From assembly GCA_050486205.1 (NCBI GenBank), contig JBJHCW010000003.1:349280-413279 (forward strand): a stretch of DNA of 64,000 bases, in the 5' to 3' direction. The notes beneath the pieces were generated by a model that was given only the letters and a program-made list of their open reading frames with translations, was not told the origin of the DNA and searched no databases. This document shows, piece by piece, positions 8,571-17,998 of this stretch. Position 1 is the first letter of the stretch; the number at the start of each line of letters is the position of its first letter. The translations under genes were made by a program, and so were the position numbers. The DNA comes from PWQG01 sp050486205 (GTDB lineage Bacteria; Pseudomonadota; Gammaproteobacteria; Pseudomonadales; Pseudohongiellaceae).

Positions 8571-11500
8571 TCTGTGGTAGTGGCTTTTTTCGGAGTGCCA
8601 GGCGGCATACGGCCGGAATCACCAGCAAGGTCTGGATAGTGGCTGCCAGCAATCCTGAAATGATGGCCCAGGCCATTGGTGGCCACAGCGTTGATGACGA
8701 CAGCGCCAACGGCAAAAGCCCTGCAACCGTGGTGGCTGTGGTGAGAAGGATGGGGCGGGTACGTCGCGCAACAGCGCGCGACACCGCCTCATCCAGCCCC
8801 ATGCCTTCTCGCAGGTGGAGGTCCATTCGGTCGATCAGCACAATGGCGTTGTTGACCACAATACCAACCAGCGCTATGACGCCGAGCAATGGCTGGAAAC
8901 CAAACGGTGAGCCTGAAAGCAGCAGACCGGGGAATACACCGGCTGCCGCCAGGGGTACGGTCAACAGCACAATGGCCACTCGCCGATAGGAATTGAACTG
9001 CAATACCAGGAAGAACAGCAGAAGCAAGAGTCCGGCTGGTGCAGTGGTGAATATGGCGCGGTTGGCATCACCTGAGCTTTCCTGGTCACCGCCCAATTCC
9101 ATGCGCACACCCTCGGGCAGCGGTTCTGCAGCCAGGCGTGTATTCAACACGTCCAGTATCTGACTGAAACTCCTGCCTTCATCCAGTCCCGCGGTAATAC
9201 GGTAGACCCGGGCGCCGTCACGGCGCTGGATACCTGCCACCTGCCACTCAATTTCACTGCGGGTCACCGCGGACAGTGGTACAGCGTCGCCATTGCTGTT
9301 GAAAGCATAGGCAGACAACAGTCGTGCGGGTGTCAATGCTGTGCCTTCGGGCGAGCGCAGCACCAGTGGAATCGGATCAAGTTCCTGCCGATATTCCTCT
9401 GCAATCAGTCCAAAACTCTGACCGAACAGCGTCTGAGCGATATCCGAGCGTGTCAGCCCGAAGCGCGCCGCCGCAGCATCGTCGACCACCAGGCGGACTG
9501 CCGGCACCCCCAGGTCCATGTCGTGGCGTACGTCAACAGCCCCGGTTATGTTTTTCAGCTGTGTGAAAACCTGCTCGGTAGCGATGCGGCGGACGGTATC
9601 ATCGCTGTGATACAGACGAATCTCAACCGGTGCTGCCCGTGGAGGTCCTTGCTGCAGTGTGCCGGCAATGATATCCAGTTCCGGCACCTGTTGGGCAACA
9701 TGGCGCCTCAGCCAACTCAACAGTGGCCCGGTGCTCGCCAGGTCTGTGGTGTTGACCACCAGGCGACCGCGGTTGGGTGCCTGTGTGGCATTGGGCAGGT
9801 TGTAATAGAAGGACGGTCCACTGGAGCCGACAAAGCGGTGTACATTCTCAACGTTGCTTTGCTGGCGGATCTGGAACTCAAGCTCGGTGGCAACGGCCTC
9901 GGTGCGTGCCTGATCGGTACCCTCGGGCAGGAACAGATCCACCACCACTTGTGCGCGATCTGCGTTGGGAAAGAACTGCACAGGTATCTGCGGCAACAGG
10001 GACAGGCTGATGGTGACGATGACAAGTCCGGACAGCACGATCAGACGAGGCCAGCGCTGACTGATGCCTGCCAGCGCTGCGCCCAGACTGTCGATGAGGG
10101 ATCGGCCGGCGGTTTCCGATGAGGCATTTTTATCTGCCAGCATCGGTTTCAGCCCCCACGCAGCCAACAGCGGCGCCACACTGATGGCCAGAAGATAACT
10201 GATGCTGAGCGTGAGCATGATCATCACCGGGATGCCGCGGGTGAAATCTGCTGTGCCACCGCTGGAGAGCAACAGTGGCATGAATGCCGCCAGCGTGGTT
10301 CCGGTGGATGTGCCCAGCGGTCCGGCCAGCTCCCGCACTGATTGTTGCATCGCTTCCATGCGAGACAGACCCTGATTCAGGCGATGTTGTATGTTCTCCA
10401 CCATGACAATGGCGTTGTCGATCAATATGCCCAGCGAGATCACCATGCCAATGACAGCAATCTGGTGTAATGTGCCGCCACCCAGGTCGTACAGCCCCAG
10501 GCTGATCAGGGTGACCATGGGCAGCATGGTGGCAACCAGCAGTCCCATGCGCCAGCCCATGCCAAGCAGAATCACAGCCATGATGATCACAATACTGAGT
10601 AGCAGGCTGCCAAGCAGACCGCTCAGCCTGGATTCCACTTCATCCGGCTGAAAGAACATTTCGGTGATCTCCAGCGGAGAAAATTCCGCCTGTACCTGCG
10701 CGATTCGTTCGCGCAGCATCTCGCCAAAACGGATGGCATCAATGACATCGGCTTGCGCGTACACTGCCAGCAGCACAACGCGTTCGCCGTCAAACCAGGT
10801 AGCAGGGTCGGCAGGCATGACGGGTTCGCGCCAGATGTCAGCCACGGCGCCCAGAGGCACACTGGCGCCGCTCGCCAGCGGTATCTGGGTGTGACGCAAG
10901 GCATCAACGGTTTCGAATTCATTGTTGCTGAGCAGGGCGACCCGCCGCCCGTCCACGTGCAGAAAACCGCCAGGGGAGACCTGGTTGCGGGTGGCAAGTA
11001 CCGATGCCAGCTGCTGGGGTGTCAGGCCCAGACTCTGAAGCTCGGCGTCGCGCAGTGCAATGGTGATCTGTTCGTTTGATTTGCCTTCCAGTTCGATTCG
11101 GGACAGTCCTGGTAAACCCCTGAGCACACGCTTGAGCTCCTCGGCTGCGCGCGACAGCTCCAGGACCGAGGGTGCGCCGCGCACCGCCAGCACAGCAACT
11201 GGTATGCCGGTCTGGCGGTCATCCAGCTCCACGTTGCCCACGCCTGCCGGAAATCGGGCCTGCGCCCGCTGCATGGCATGACGCACACGGTCCCAGGCAG
11301 GGTCGGTATTGTAGAGGTTGTCGTGCAGGCCAATGTTCAGCAATGCAACACCGGTGCGCGCGGTTGCGCTGATGGTGTCGATTTCTTCCACCTGGCCCAA
11401 TTCGTCTTCCAGCGGCTCGATAATCAGTCGCTCGATGGTCTCGGCCACCGCGCCGGGGTACAGCACTGTGATCAGGCCACCGCGATTGGGAAATGTGGGA

Positions 11501-11613
11501 TCCTCCTGACGTGGCATGTTCAGGAACGATGCGAGCCCGACCAGTGCCAGGAGTCCGACAATGAGCAGCAGCAGACGCGGGCGCCCCAGCAGTCCGTTCA
11601 GCAGTGTGCTCAT
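8521..11613 (-). CDS. RND efflux transporter permease subunit
   Basis: A 1030-residue inner-membrane pump of the AcrB/HAE-1 superfamily. There are two halves, each with a large periplasmic loop and a six-helix bundle. TM1 is RPRLLLLIVGLLALVGLASFL. The first bundle includes VISLGILIDNAIVMVENIQHRL and the second GVIALVGIVVNNAIVLIDRMD. At the place of the AcrB proton-relay Asp pair it has Asp399-Asn400, as in some RND branches. It starts 4 bp inside the end of the adaptor gene (ATGA overlap), so the two form one operon, controlled from the 12.8 kb divergent region. No outer-membrane channel gene is adjacent. Likely exports lipophilic or toxic compounds. Confidence 0.9.
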   Translation of the reverse strand: MSTLLNGLLGRPRLLLLIVGLLALVGLASFLNMPRQEDPTFPNRGGLITVLYPGAVAETIERLIIEPLEDELGQVEEIDTISATARTGVALLNIGLHDNLYNTDPAWDRVRHAMQRAQARFPAGVGNVELDDRQTGIPVAVLAVRGAPSVLELSRAAEELKRVLRGLPGLSRIELEGKSNEQITIALRDAELQSLGLTPQQLASVLATRNQVSPGGFLHVDGRRVALLSNNEFETVDALRHTQIPLASGASVPLGAVADIWREPVMPADPATWFDGERVVLLAVYAQADVIDAIRFGEMLRERIAQVQAEFSPLEITEMFFQPDEVESRLSGLLGSLLLSIVIIMAVILLGMGWRMGLLVATMLPMVTLISLGLYDLGGGTLHQIAVIGMVISLGILIDNAIVMVENIQHRLNQGLSRMEAMQQSVRELAGPLGTSTGTTLAAFMPLLLSSGGTADFTRGIPVMIMLTLSISYLLAISVAPLLAAWGLKPMLADKNASSETAGRSLIDSLGAALAGISQRWPRLIVLSGLVIVTISLSLLPQIPVQFFPNADRAQVVVDLFLPEGTDQARTEAVATELEFQIRQQSNVENVHRFVGSSGPSFYYNLPNATQAPNRGRLVVNTTDLASTGPLLSWLRRHVAQQVPELDIIAGTLQQGPPRAAPVEIRLYHSDDTVRRIATEQVFTQLKNITGAVDVRHDMDLGVPAVRLVVDDAAAARFGLTRSDIAQTLFGQSFGLIAEEYRQELDPIPLVLRSPEGTALTPARLLSAYAFNSNGDAVPLSAVTRSEIEWQVAGIQRRDGARVYRITAGLDEGRSFSQILDVLNTRLAAEPLPEGVRMELGGDQESSGDANRAIFTTAPAGLLLLLFFLVLQFNSYRRVAIVLLTVPLAAAGVFPGLLLSGSPFGFQPLLGVIALVGIVVNNAIVLIDRMDLHLREGMGLDEAVSRAVARRTRPILLTTATTVAGLLPLALSSSTLWPPMAWAIISGLLAATIQTLLVIPAVCRLALRKKPLPQTIAGQAVGSRPLPGSP

Positions 11614-12761
11614 GGGATCAGTTCCACATGGTCACCGTCGGTCAATCGGGTCAGCCCGGCGTAGACAACAAGGTCTCCGGCCTGCAGTCCGTTGCCGGTA
11701 TTGCAGTCGGCGCTGATGACAACAGACTCACCGTACATGCGTTGGACCGATACCGGTATGCGTTGGACCCGATGATGCAGTGCGTCAATTGTGATGATCC
11801 TGAACACCGCAAGGCCTTCGGCTGTGCGCATGACGGCGGTAAGTGGAATGGTGAGCCCTTGCAGCTGACCACGCTGCAGGCCCACTTCCACAGCGTCGCC
11901 ACTTTTCAGATCCTCAGTGTCGAACGACAGTATCAGGGGGTACAGTGTATTGTCGCTGCTGGTTCCGATATCACGGACAAGGCCTTCGACAAGGTGGTTT
12001 CGCGTGCGATCGACCACCCGCAGCCTGTCGCCAGCCCTCAGGCCAGTCAGCCATTGTGCCGGGACGCGGACTTCCGCTTCCATCACGGCCGGGTCACTGA
12101 GTTGAAGTACTGCCTGTCCTGCTTGCACAAATTCGCCCGGCTCCATGAGTATGGCATTGACCGTGCCGGCGAAGGGCGCCCGAAGCACACTCTCGTCGAG
12201 GAAGTTCTCGGCCTGTCGCAGTGTGGCCCGAGCGTCATTGAGTGCCTGGGAAAGGTTGTCAGTGCGGGCCTGCTGTGTTTCCACTTCCTGCGGCGCAACG
12301 ACACTGCGTTCCAGCAATTGTTGCAGACGGACCAGATCACGTTGGGCCTGATCCAGGTCGGTGGTCAGTTGCTGGACCCGCGCCCGGGCGGCGTCCCTGG
12401 CGGGCACCAGCTGAGGGTTGTGCAGTTCCGCCAGCATCTGGCCCTGGACGACACGGTCACCGATTTCCACGTGGCGCTGGCGGATGACGCCGGCCACCTG
12501 GAATGGCACCAGGGCGCGTTGCCGATTGCGCACTGTGGTGGCGAAGTAGAGAGTGTCCTGTTCAGCCAGGTTGCTGACAACAGTTGCCCGCACTGGGACG
12601 GGTGAGGGTTCTGTTGCCGGCGTGTTCATCGGTGTATCCTGACTGCAGCCGGTCAGGGCCAATAATGTGGCCAGTATCAATGACTTGGTCTTGGGTTTGA
12701 CAGGGCAGTGCTTCGCCAGACGAATATTTCGGCGAACTGGTATTAACCCGGCGAATGACAT
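11610..12761 (-). CDS. RND efflux periplasmic adaptor lipoprotein (HlyD/AcrA family)
   Basis: A membrane-fusion protein linking the RND permease to an outer-membrane channel. I chose ATG 12761 (383 residues), which has GGAG 8 nt upstream; the frame stays open to a TTG at 12815. A lipobox LALTGC puts the acylated Cys at residue 39, after an unusually long basic N-region. Then come a first barrel/lipoyl part (VAGVIRQRHVEIGDRVVQGQMLAEL), a coiled-coil hairpin (DAARARVQQLTTDLDQAQRDLVRLQQLLERSVV), the second lipoyl half (LRAPFAGTVNAILMEPGEFVQAGQAVLQL) and the C-terminal barrel. First gene of the two-gene pump operon. Confidence 0.87.
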   Translation of the reverse strand: MSFAGLIPVRRNIRLAKHCPVKPKTKSLILATLLALTGCSQDTPMNTPATEPSPVPVRATVVSNLAEQDTLYFATTVRNRQRALVPFQVAGVIRQRHVEIGDRVVQGQMLAELHNPQLVPARDAARARVQQLTTDLDQAQRDLVRLQQLLERSVVAPQEVETQQARTDNLSQALNDARATLRQAENFLDESVLRAPFAGTVNAILMEPGEFVQAGQAVLQLSDPAVMEAEVRVPAQWLTGLRAGDRLRVVDRTRNHLVEGLVRDIGTSSDNTLYPLILSFDTEDLKSGDAVEVGLQRGQLQGLTIPLTAVMRTAEGLAVFRIITIDALHHRVQRIPVSVQRMYGESVVISADCNTGNGLQAGDLVVYAGLTRLTDGDHVELIP

Positions 12762-12808
12762 AAGGTATGCTCCGCTTGCGGACAGATTTCGTAACAGTCT
12801 GCCAGTTA

Positions 12809-12823
12809 TTGACAACTTGTCAA
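12809..12823. promoter_or_regulatory. Palindromic operator between RND operon and tetR
   Basis: TTGACAA-C-TTGTCAA is a perfect 7-1-7 palindrome in the 109-base gap between the adaptor (ATG 12761, leftward) and tetR (ATG 12871, rightward). Each arm contains a TTGACA-like -35 hexamer, one facing each way, so a bound dimer would block both promoters. This is the usual arrangement for a TetR-family repressor of its own gene and an efflux operon. The assignment to this TetR protein is inferred. Confidence 0.6.
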
Positions 12824-12870
12824 CAGGTGAGTGCGACCTATCGCGTTACAAATTTGAGGGAACCACACTA

Positions 12871-13506
12871 ATGAACCATCAGGCGCGCCGCGACCGGGAA
12901 AAGGAGGATCGCAGGGAGAGCATACTGGATGCTGCCGAGCTCGTGTTTTTTGACAAGGGCTTCGACCGCACCCCCATGGATGAAATTGCCCGCAGGGCTC
13001 AACTCAGCAGAGCCCTGCTGTATGTCTATTTTACCGACAAGTCCGCAATCATGCGCGGTATCATGCTGCGTGCAGTCACTTCAATCAATCACCGGTTCGA
13101 GCGCGCCGTGGCCGACGGGGCAACCGGCATGGAGCAGCTTCGTGGTATTGGCATGGCCTACTACGCATTTTCCCGGGATGAATCCAACTATTTTGATGTG
13201 TTGACCAAACTGAATACCTTTCCGGAATCTGCAGATGATGATGAACAGATCAACGCGCTACGCGAATGTGTAGCCCGCAATACTGATCTGATGGTGCAGG
13301 CTATCGAGAACGGTATGGCAGACGGCAGCGTGGACGCGCAACGGGTGTCGCCAGCGCGCCAGACCGCCTATTTTCTGCAGGGAGCCCTGCATGGGGTGAT
13401 CATGCAGACCCGCGGACCACGCATGGAAAATACCGAGTACCCGGAAGCTGAAGCGCTGATACTGTATGCCATCAACATGCTTGGCCGTGCCATGCAACCG
13501 AGCTGA
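12871..13506 (+). CDS. TetR/AcrR family transcriptional regulator
   Basis: A 211-residue repressor. The N-terminal HTH is typical: RRESILDAAELVFFDKGFDRTPMDEIARRAQLSRALLYVYFTDKSAIMRGIM. The variable C-terminal ligand and dimer domain follows (RGIGMAYYAFSRDESNYFDVLTKLNTFPES). I chose ATG 12871, with GAGGGA upstream, rather than the in-frame ATG 12667, because the latter would run across the promoter region and through the adaptor gene start. It is divergent from the RND operon and 28 bp ahead of the acyl-CoA dehydrogenase, so it may control both. Confidence 0.88.
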   Translation: MNHQARRDREKEDRRESILDAAELVFFDKGFDRTPMDEIARRAQLSRALLYVYFTDKSAIMRGIMLRAVTSINHRFERAVADGATGMEQLRGIGMAYYAFSRDESNYFDVLTKLNTFPESADDDEQINALRECVARNTDLMVQAIENGMADGSVDAQRVSPARQTAYFLQGALHGVIMQTRGPRMENTEYPEAEALILYAINMLGRAMQPS

Positions 13507-13534
13507 ATCCCTGCCCTGACTGACGGCTTCTGAT

Positions 13535-15328
13535 ATGACTGCTTCCCTGATTCTCAACCGTCGTGATCTTGACTTCATGCTTTATGAGTGGCTCGACGCC
13601 GAGGCGCTGACCGGTCACGATCACTACAGCGACCATTCACGAGAGACGTTTGATGCGGTACTGGATCTGTGTGAACAACTTGCCAGCAGCCACTTCGCTA
13701 CACACAACCGCAAGAACGACCTGAATGAGCCGCATTTTGATGGTGATCAGGTACACGTGATTCCGGAGGTGGGCGTTGCCCTGGAACAGTTCTCCGCCGC
13801 TGGTCTGGTGGCAGCCGGGCAGGACTACGACCTGGGTGGCATGCAACTGCCGATGTTGGTGGAAAAGGCTGCCTTCGCCTGGTTTCTGGCCGCCAATGTG
13901 GGCACAGCGGCATATCCCTTTCTGACCATTGGCAATGCCAACCTTTTACTTGCCCACGGCTCGGCCGATCAGGTGCGGACCTGGGTGCGTCCCATGCTGG
14001 AAGGTCGTTTTTTCGGCACCATGTGCCTGTCCGAACCGCAGGCCGGATCCTCGCTGGCAGATGTTCGTACGCGGGCCGAGCCTGATGGAAACGGTGTCTA
14101 CCGTCTGTTCGGCAACAAGATGTGGATCTCCGGCGGCGACCACGAGCTGTCGCAGAATATTGTGCACCTGGTACTGGCGCGCATCCCCGGTGCGCCTGCG
14201 GGTGTGAAAGGTATATCACTGTTCATTGTGCCGCGATTTCTTGTTGATGATCAGGGCCAGGTTGCCGAACGCAATGACGTGGTGCTGGCCGGGCTCAATC
14301 ACAAGATGGGTTACCGGGGTACAACCAATACATTGCTGAATTTTGGTGAAGGCAAGTTCCCGGTTGACGGCAGGCCCGGCGCCGTTGGCTATCTTGTCGG
14401 GGAAGCCCACAAGGGCCTGACCTACATGTTCCACATGATGAACGAAGCGCGAATTGGTGTGGGTCTCGGCGCTGCTGCCCTGGGCTACACCGGTTACCTG
14501 CACGCGCTGGACTATGCCAGACAGCGCCCACAGGGGCGGCCATTGACTGACAGGGATCCGGCATCACCTCAGATTCCCATCATCGAACACACTGATGTCC
14601 GGCGTATGTTGCTGGCACAGAAGGCCTGGGTGGAAGGCGGATTGGGTCTTAACCTGTACTGCGCAAGGCTGGTCGATGAGCAGCGGATGAGTGAAGGTGC
14701 AGCGCGGGCGGAATTGACCCTGCTGCTGGATATACTCACCCCGGTCGCCAAGAGCTGGCCGTCACAGTGGTGCCTGGAGGCAAACAATCTGGCCATCCAG
14801 GTGCTGGGTGGTTATGGTTATACCCGTGACTACGCGGTCGAGCAATTCTACAGGGACAACCGCCTGAACCCTATACATGAAGGCACCCATGGCATACAGG
14901 CGCTGGATCTGCTGGGTCGAAAGGTTGTGATCAATCAGGGTGCGGCACTGACACTGTTGACCGGGCGTATGCGCGACACCATCGGACGGGCGAAGAGCCA
15001 CCCCACACTGGCCGATCTCGCCGCTGAGCTGCATATCATGGTTCAGCGCCTTGAGTCAGTCACCGCAGAGCTGCATGCCATTGATGACCGGGAAGTCACC
15101 CTGGCCAATGCAGCGGTGTATCTGGAGGCGGCTGGCCATATTGTGGTGGCCTGGATCTGGCTGGACCAGATGCTAGCCTGCGGTGACCATCAGGGAGACT
15201 TCTACGATGGCAAGCGTCAGGCCGGGCAGTGGTTTTTCCGCTGGGAGTTGCCCCGCGTGAGCGTCCAGCTGGATCTGTTGGCCTCGCTGGATACCACTAC
15301 GCTGGACATGAAACCCGCCTGGTTCTGA
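13535..15328 (+). CDS. Acyl-CoA dehydrogenase with C-terminal extension
   Basis: A 597-residue FAD enzyme that introduces the 2,3-double bond into acyl-CoA. It is longer than the classical dehydrogenases of about 380-400 residues and belongs to the 590-600-residue type with an extra C-terminal helical domain. Visible signatures are the flavin/substrate motif FGTMCLSEPQAGSSLADVRTRA, GNKMWISGGDHE, QVLGGYGYTRDYAVEQFYRDNR and the presumed catalytic base in NPIHEGTHGIQALDLLGRK. It follows tetR closely on the same strand. The chain-length preference cannot be read. Confidence 0.9.
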   Translation: MTASLILNRRDLDFMLYEWLDAEALTGHDHYSDHSRETFDAVLDLCEQLASSHFATHNRKNDLNEPHFDGDQVHVIPEVGVALEQFSAAGLVAAGQDYDLGGMQLPMLVEKAAFAWFLAANVGTAAYPFLTIGNANLLLAHGSADQVRTWVRPMLEGRFFGTMCLSEPQAGSSLADVRTRAEPDGNGVYRLFGNKMWISGGDHELSQNIVHLVLARIPGAPAGVKGISLFIVPRFLVDDQGQVAERNDVVLAGLNHKMGYRGTTNTLLNFGEGKFPVDGRPGAVGYLVGEAHKGLTYMFHMMNEARIGVGLGAAALGYTGYLHALDYARQRPQGRPLTDRDPASPQIPIIEHTDVRRMLLAQKAWVEGGLGLNLYCARLVDEQRMSEGAARAELTLLLDILTPVAKSWPSQWCLEANNLAIQVLGGYGYTRDYAVEQFYRDNRLNPIHEGTHGIQALDLLGRKVVINQGAALTLLTGRMRDTIGRAKSHPTLADLAAELHIMVQRLESVTAELHAIDDREVTLANAAVYLEAAGHIVVAWIWLDQMLACGDHQGDFYDGKRQAGQWFFRWELPRVSVQLDLLASLDTTTLDMKPAWF

Positions 15329-15344
15329 TCCCCTGCGCTGACCA

Positions 15345-16739
15345 TCAGTCGAGCCTGGCGATCCTGAACCTGCTCCAGGCAAATGCCAGGGTCATCAGTG
15401 GGGTGATCAGGCAGAAAAATGCCCACGGTGCGTAGGCAAGTGTTGCCACGCCCAGCACACTGGCGTGATACGCTGCGCAGGTATTCCAGGGCACCAGAAC
15501 CGAGGTCACCGTGCCGGTATCTTCCAGCGTGCGGCTCAGATTCTGCGGCGCCAGCCCGCGATCCTTGTACGCCTTTGTAAACATGCGTCCCGGCACCACC
15601 AGTGACAGGTATTGATCTGAGGCAGACACGTTGGTGACCAGGCAGGTTGCACCCGTTGCTGAGACCAGGCCAGCGTCACTGCGCACCCGCCGGATCAGTG
15701 CTCTGGTGATCTGCTCGAGGAAGCCGCCGGCCTCCATGGTGCCGCCGAAGGTCATTGCGGCAACAATCAACCAGATGGTGAACAGCATGCCAGCCATGCC
15801 GCCGGTGCTGAGCAGGCCATCAAGCACGTCATTGCCGGTGACAATCGCTGTGTCACCGTACACGGCCTGCATCAGGACCTGGAATACGCTGCCGGTCTCT
15901 GCGGCAAGGGATTGCAATAGCGGATATTGAACCACCACCGCACAAACAAGGCCCATCACCACGCCGGCGAACAGCGCTGGCAGCGCCGGAACTTTCTTGA
16001 CGATCAGAAAAATCACCAGACCCGGCACCAGCAGCAACAGGGGAGACAGCACGAACTGATCCTGCAGCAGCATGGCCAGCTCATCGGTGGTGGTGTCCAT
16101 GGTACTGCTCGGGTTCAGGAAGAAGCCGATAATCAGATACATCAACAGTGCAAGGACTATGGATGGAAAGGTGGTCAGAGCCAGGTAACGGATGTGTGTG
16201 AACAGATCCACGCCGCTTACCCCGGACGCCAGGTTGGTGGTGTCGGAAAGCGGCGACATCTTGTCGCCGAAGTAGGCACCTGATATCAATGCGCCGGCAA
16301 CCAGGCCCGGATTGAATCCCATGGCGAGGCCGATGCTCATCAGGGCCACACCGAGCGTGGCAGACGTTGACCAGGAACTGCCGATGATTACAGCGGTCAG
16401 CGCCATGATCAGTGCTGCACTGAAAATGAAAATGGTCGGATTGAATATTTGCAGGCCGTAGTACACCATGCTCGGTACCACGCCGCCGATCAGCCAGCTG
16501 CCGGTCAGTGCTCCGACCATCAGCAGAATCAGGATTGCCGGTGTGGCCGCGCGGATATTGTCAGTAATTTTCTCCAGCATGGTGTCCCAGCTGACACCCC
16601 GGGCCATACCCATGCCGGCAGCAAGCGCGGCTGCCAGAATGAGCGCAATCTGATTGGGGCCGCCAAGTGAGTCATCGCCGTAGATATAGACGTTGTAGCC
16701 CAGCAGTGCAAAGAGAAACAGCAGTGGAATGATGGCCAT
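15345..16739 (-). CDS. NhaC-family Na+/H+ antiporter
   Basis: A 464-residue inner-membrane antiporter with about eleven hydrophobic segments. Family signatures are GSSWSTSATLGVALMSIGLAMG, the strongly conserved GAYFGDKMSPLSDTTNLAS, and LVTNVSASDQYLSLVVPGRMF with VPWNTCAAYHASVLGV. The frame stays open to 17027, but those 96 extra residues are polar, unrelated to the family and overlap the epimerase gene start at 16927. I therefore chose ATG 16739, which begins directly with the first membrane helix (MAIIPLLFLFALLGYNVYI). No good Shine-Dalgarno is seen there. Convergent with the acyl-CoA dehydrogenase, 16 bp apart. Confidence 0.87.
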   Translation of the reverse strand: MAIIPLLFLFALLGYNVYIYGDDSLGGPNQIALILAAALAAGMGMARGVSWDTMLEKITDNIRAATPAILILLMVGALTGSWLIGGVVPSMVYYGLQIFNPTIFIFSAALIMALTAVIIGSSWSTSATLGVALMSIGLAMGFNPGLVAGALISGAYFGDKMSPLSDTTNLASGVSGVDLFTHIRYLALTTFPSIVLALLMYLIIGFFLNPSSTMDTTTDELAMLLQDQFVLSPLLLLVPGLVIFLIVKKVPALPALFAGVVMGLVCAVVVQYPLLQSLAAETGSVFQVLMQAVYGDTAIVTGNDVLDGLLSTGGMAGMLFTIWLIVAAMTFGGTMEAGGFLEQITRALIRRVRSDAGLVSATGATCLVTNVSASDQYLSLVVPGRMFTKAYKDRGLAPQNLSRTLEDTGTVTSVLVPWNTCAAYHASVLGVATLAYAPWAFFCLITPLMTLAFAWSRFRIARLD

Positions 16740-16926
16740 AGGGGAAGGTCTGTCCGTCCTGTTCTGGTTTTTGTAGTCTGCATGTCCGGGGCAGAGGTCC
16801 GGTCTGCACCGAGTATAGAGGATATCAGTCCGGAATAGACAGTCCCGATGCCCTTGCCGGGACGGAAAGGCCGGGCGATCTGGGTTAAAATGTGCGCTGA
16901 CACAATACAGTCGGCTTGGAGGCTGC

Positions 16927-17976
16927 GTGAAAATATTGGTGACGGGAACCGCCGGTTTCATTGGATCACATCTGGCACTGCGCCTGTTGGCGCGGGGTGA
17001 TGAAGTGGTTGGACTGGACAGTATCAACGATTATTACGATACACGAGTGAAGTACGGCAGGCTTGGGTGGGCAGGTATCGATCCGGATGCGATAAGCTGG
17101 AACACACCTGTGCAGTCCTCCAGCATGCCCGGATATCGCTTTGTGAGAATGCAGCTGGAGGATCGCGCCGCGCTGGAGTCCCTGTTCGACACGGAACAGT
17201 TTGACGCAGTGTGTAATCTGGCAGCCCAGGCGGGCGTACGGTATTCGCTGGAAAACCCGGACGCCTATGTGAATTCCAATATTGTTGGCTTTATCAATAT
17301 CCTGCAGGCCTGTCGACGCTTTGGTGTCGAGAACCTGAGTTTTGCCTCAAGCTCATCGGTTTATGGCCTGAATGAAAGTCTGCCGTTCAGCACGTCCGCC
17401 AACGTCGATCATCCGATCAGTCTGTACGCAGCCAGCAAGAAAGCCAATGAGCTCATGGCGCACACGTACAGCCATCTGTTTGGCATTGCCGCTACCGGCC
17501 TGCGCTTTTTTACCGTGTATGGCCCATGGGGGCGACCTGACATGGCGCTGTTCCTGTTTACCCGGGCAGCCCTGGCGGGGGAGGCAATCAAGGTGTTCAA
17601 CCGCGGAGAGATGCTCCGGGATTTCACCTACATCGATGATATTGTGGAGGGTGTGGTGCGGGTCATTGACAATCCTGCCAGGCCCGATGCAAAGTGGGAC
17701 GGCAGGAATCCGGATCCTGCTGGTTCGTCGGCACCCTATCGTATCTACAATATCGGGAACAACAACCCTGTGCCGTTGATGGATTTCATTCAGGCGCTAG
17801 AGAATGCCCTGGGGGTGGAAATCCGGAAGCAGATGCTGCCAATGCAGGCTGGTGATGTGCCAGCAACCTATGCCGATGTGGATGACCTGGCGCGGGATCT
17901 CGGTTATCGACCCAATACACCTGTCCAGGAAGGCATCAACCGCTTTGTAGCCTGGTACCGCGAATTTTATGCCTAG
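16927..17976 (+). CDS. NAD-dependent epimerase, UDP-glucuronate 4-epimerase-like
   Basis: A 349-residue short-chain dehydrogenase of the extended type. It has the NAD motif GTAGFIG (7-13), Asp31 for the ribose, the SSSSVYG segment (141-147) and the catalytic Tyr167-x3-Lys171 (YAASK). The stretch INDYYDTRVKYGRL and the later FTVYGPWGRPDMALF and RGEMLRDFTYIDDIVEGV are characteristic of bacterial UDP-glucuronate 4-epimerases that supply galacturonate for capsule or LPS. The start is GTG with GGAGG 4 nt upstream. No other surface-sugar genes are adjacent. Confidence 0.85.
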   Translation: MKILVTGTAGFIGSHLALRLLARGDEVVGLDSINDYYDTRVKYGRLGWAGIDPDAISWNTPVQSSSMPGYRFVRMQLEDRAALESLFDTEQFDAVCNLAAQAGVRYSLENPDAYVNSNIVGFINILQACRRFGVENLSFASSSSVYGLNESLPFSTSANVDHPISLYAASKKANELMAHTYSHLFGIAATGLRFFTVYGPWGRPDMALFLFTRAALAGEAIKVFNRGEMLRDFTYIDDIVEGVVRVIDNPARPDAKWDGRNPDPAGSSAPYRIYNIGNNNPVPLMDFIQALENALGVEIRKQMLPMQAGDVPATYADVDDLARDLGYRPNTPVQEGINRFVAWYREFYA

Positions 17977-17998
17977 ATTGAATTATGCTTAGATTGAA
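17967..17998 (+). repeat. 16-bp tandem duplication spanning a stop and a start codon
   Basis: TTATGCCTAGATTGAA (17967-17982) is followed directly by TTATGCTTAGATTGAA (17983-17998), one mismatch. The first copy contains the last Ala codon and TAG stop of the epimerase. The second contains ATG 17985, the start of the YkgJ gene. Confidence 0.85.

Noticed and set aside
11604..12605. Plus-strand open frame (333 codons) opposite the RND adaptor
   Set aside because: The opposite strand encodes a clear lipoprotein adaptor; the plus-strand translation has no family features.
16740..17027. N-terminal 96-residue extension of the NhaC antiporter
   Set aside because: Polar, family-unlike and overlapping the epimerase start; the family N-terminus begins at 16739.
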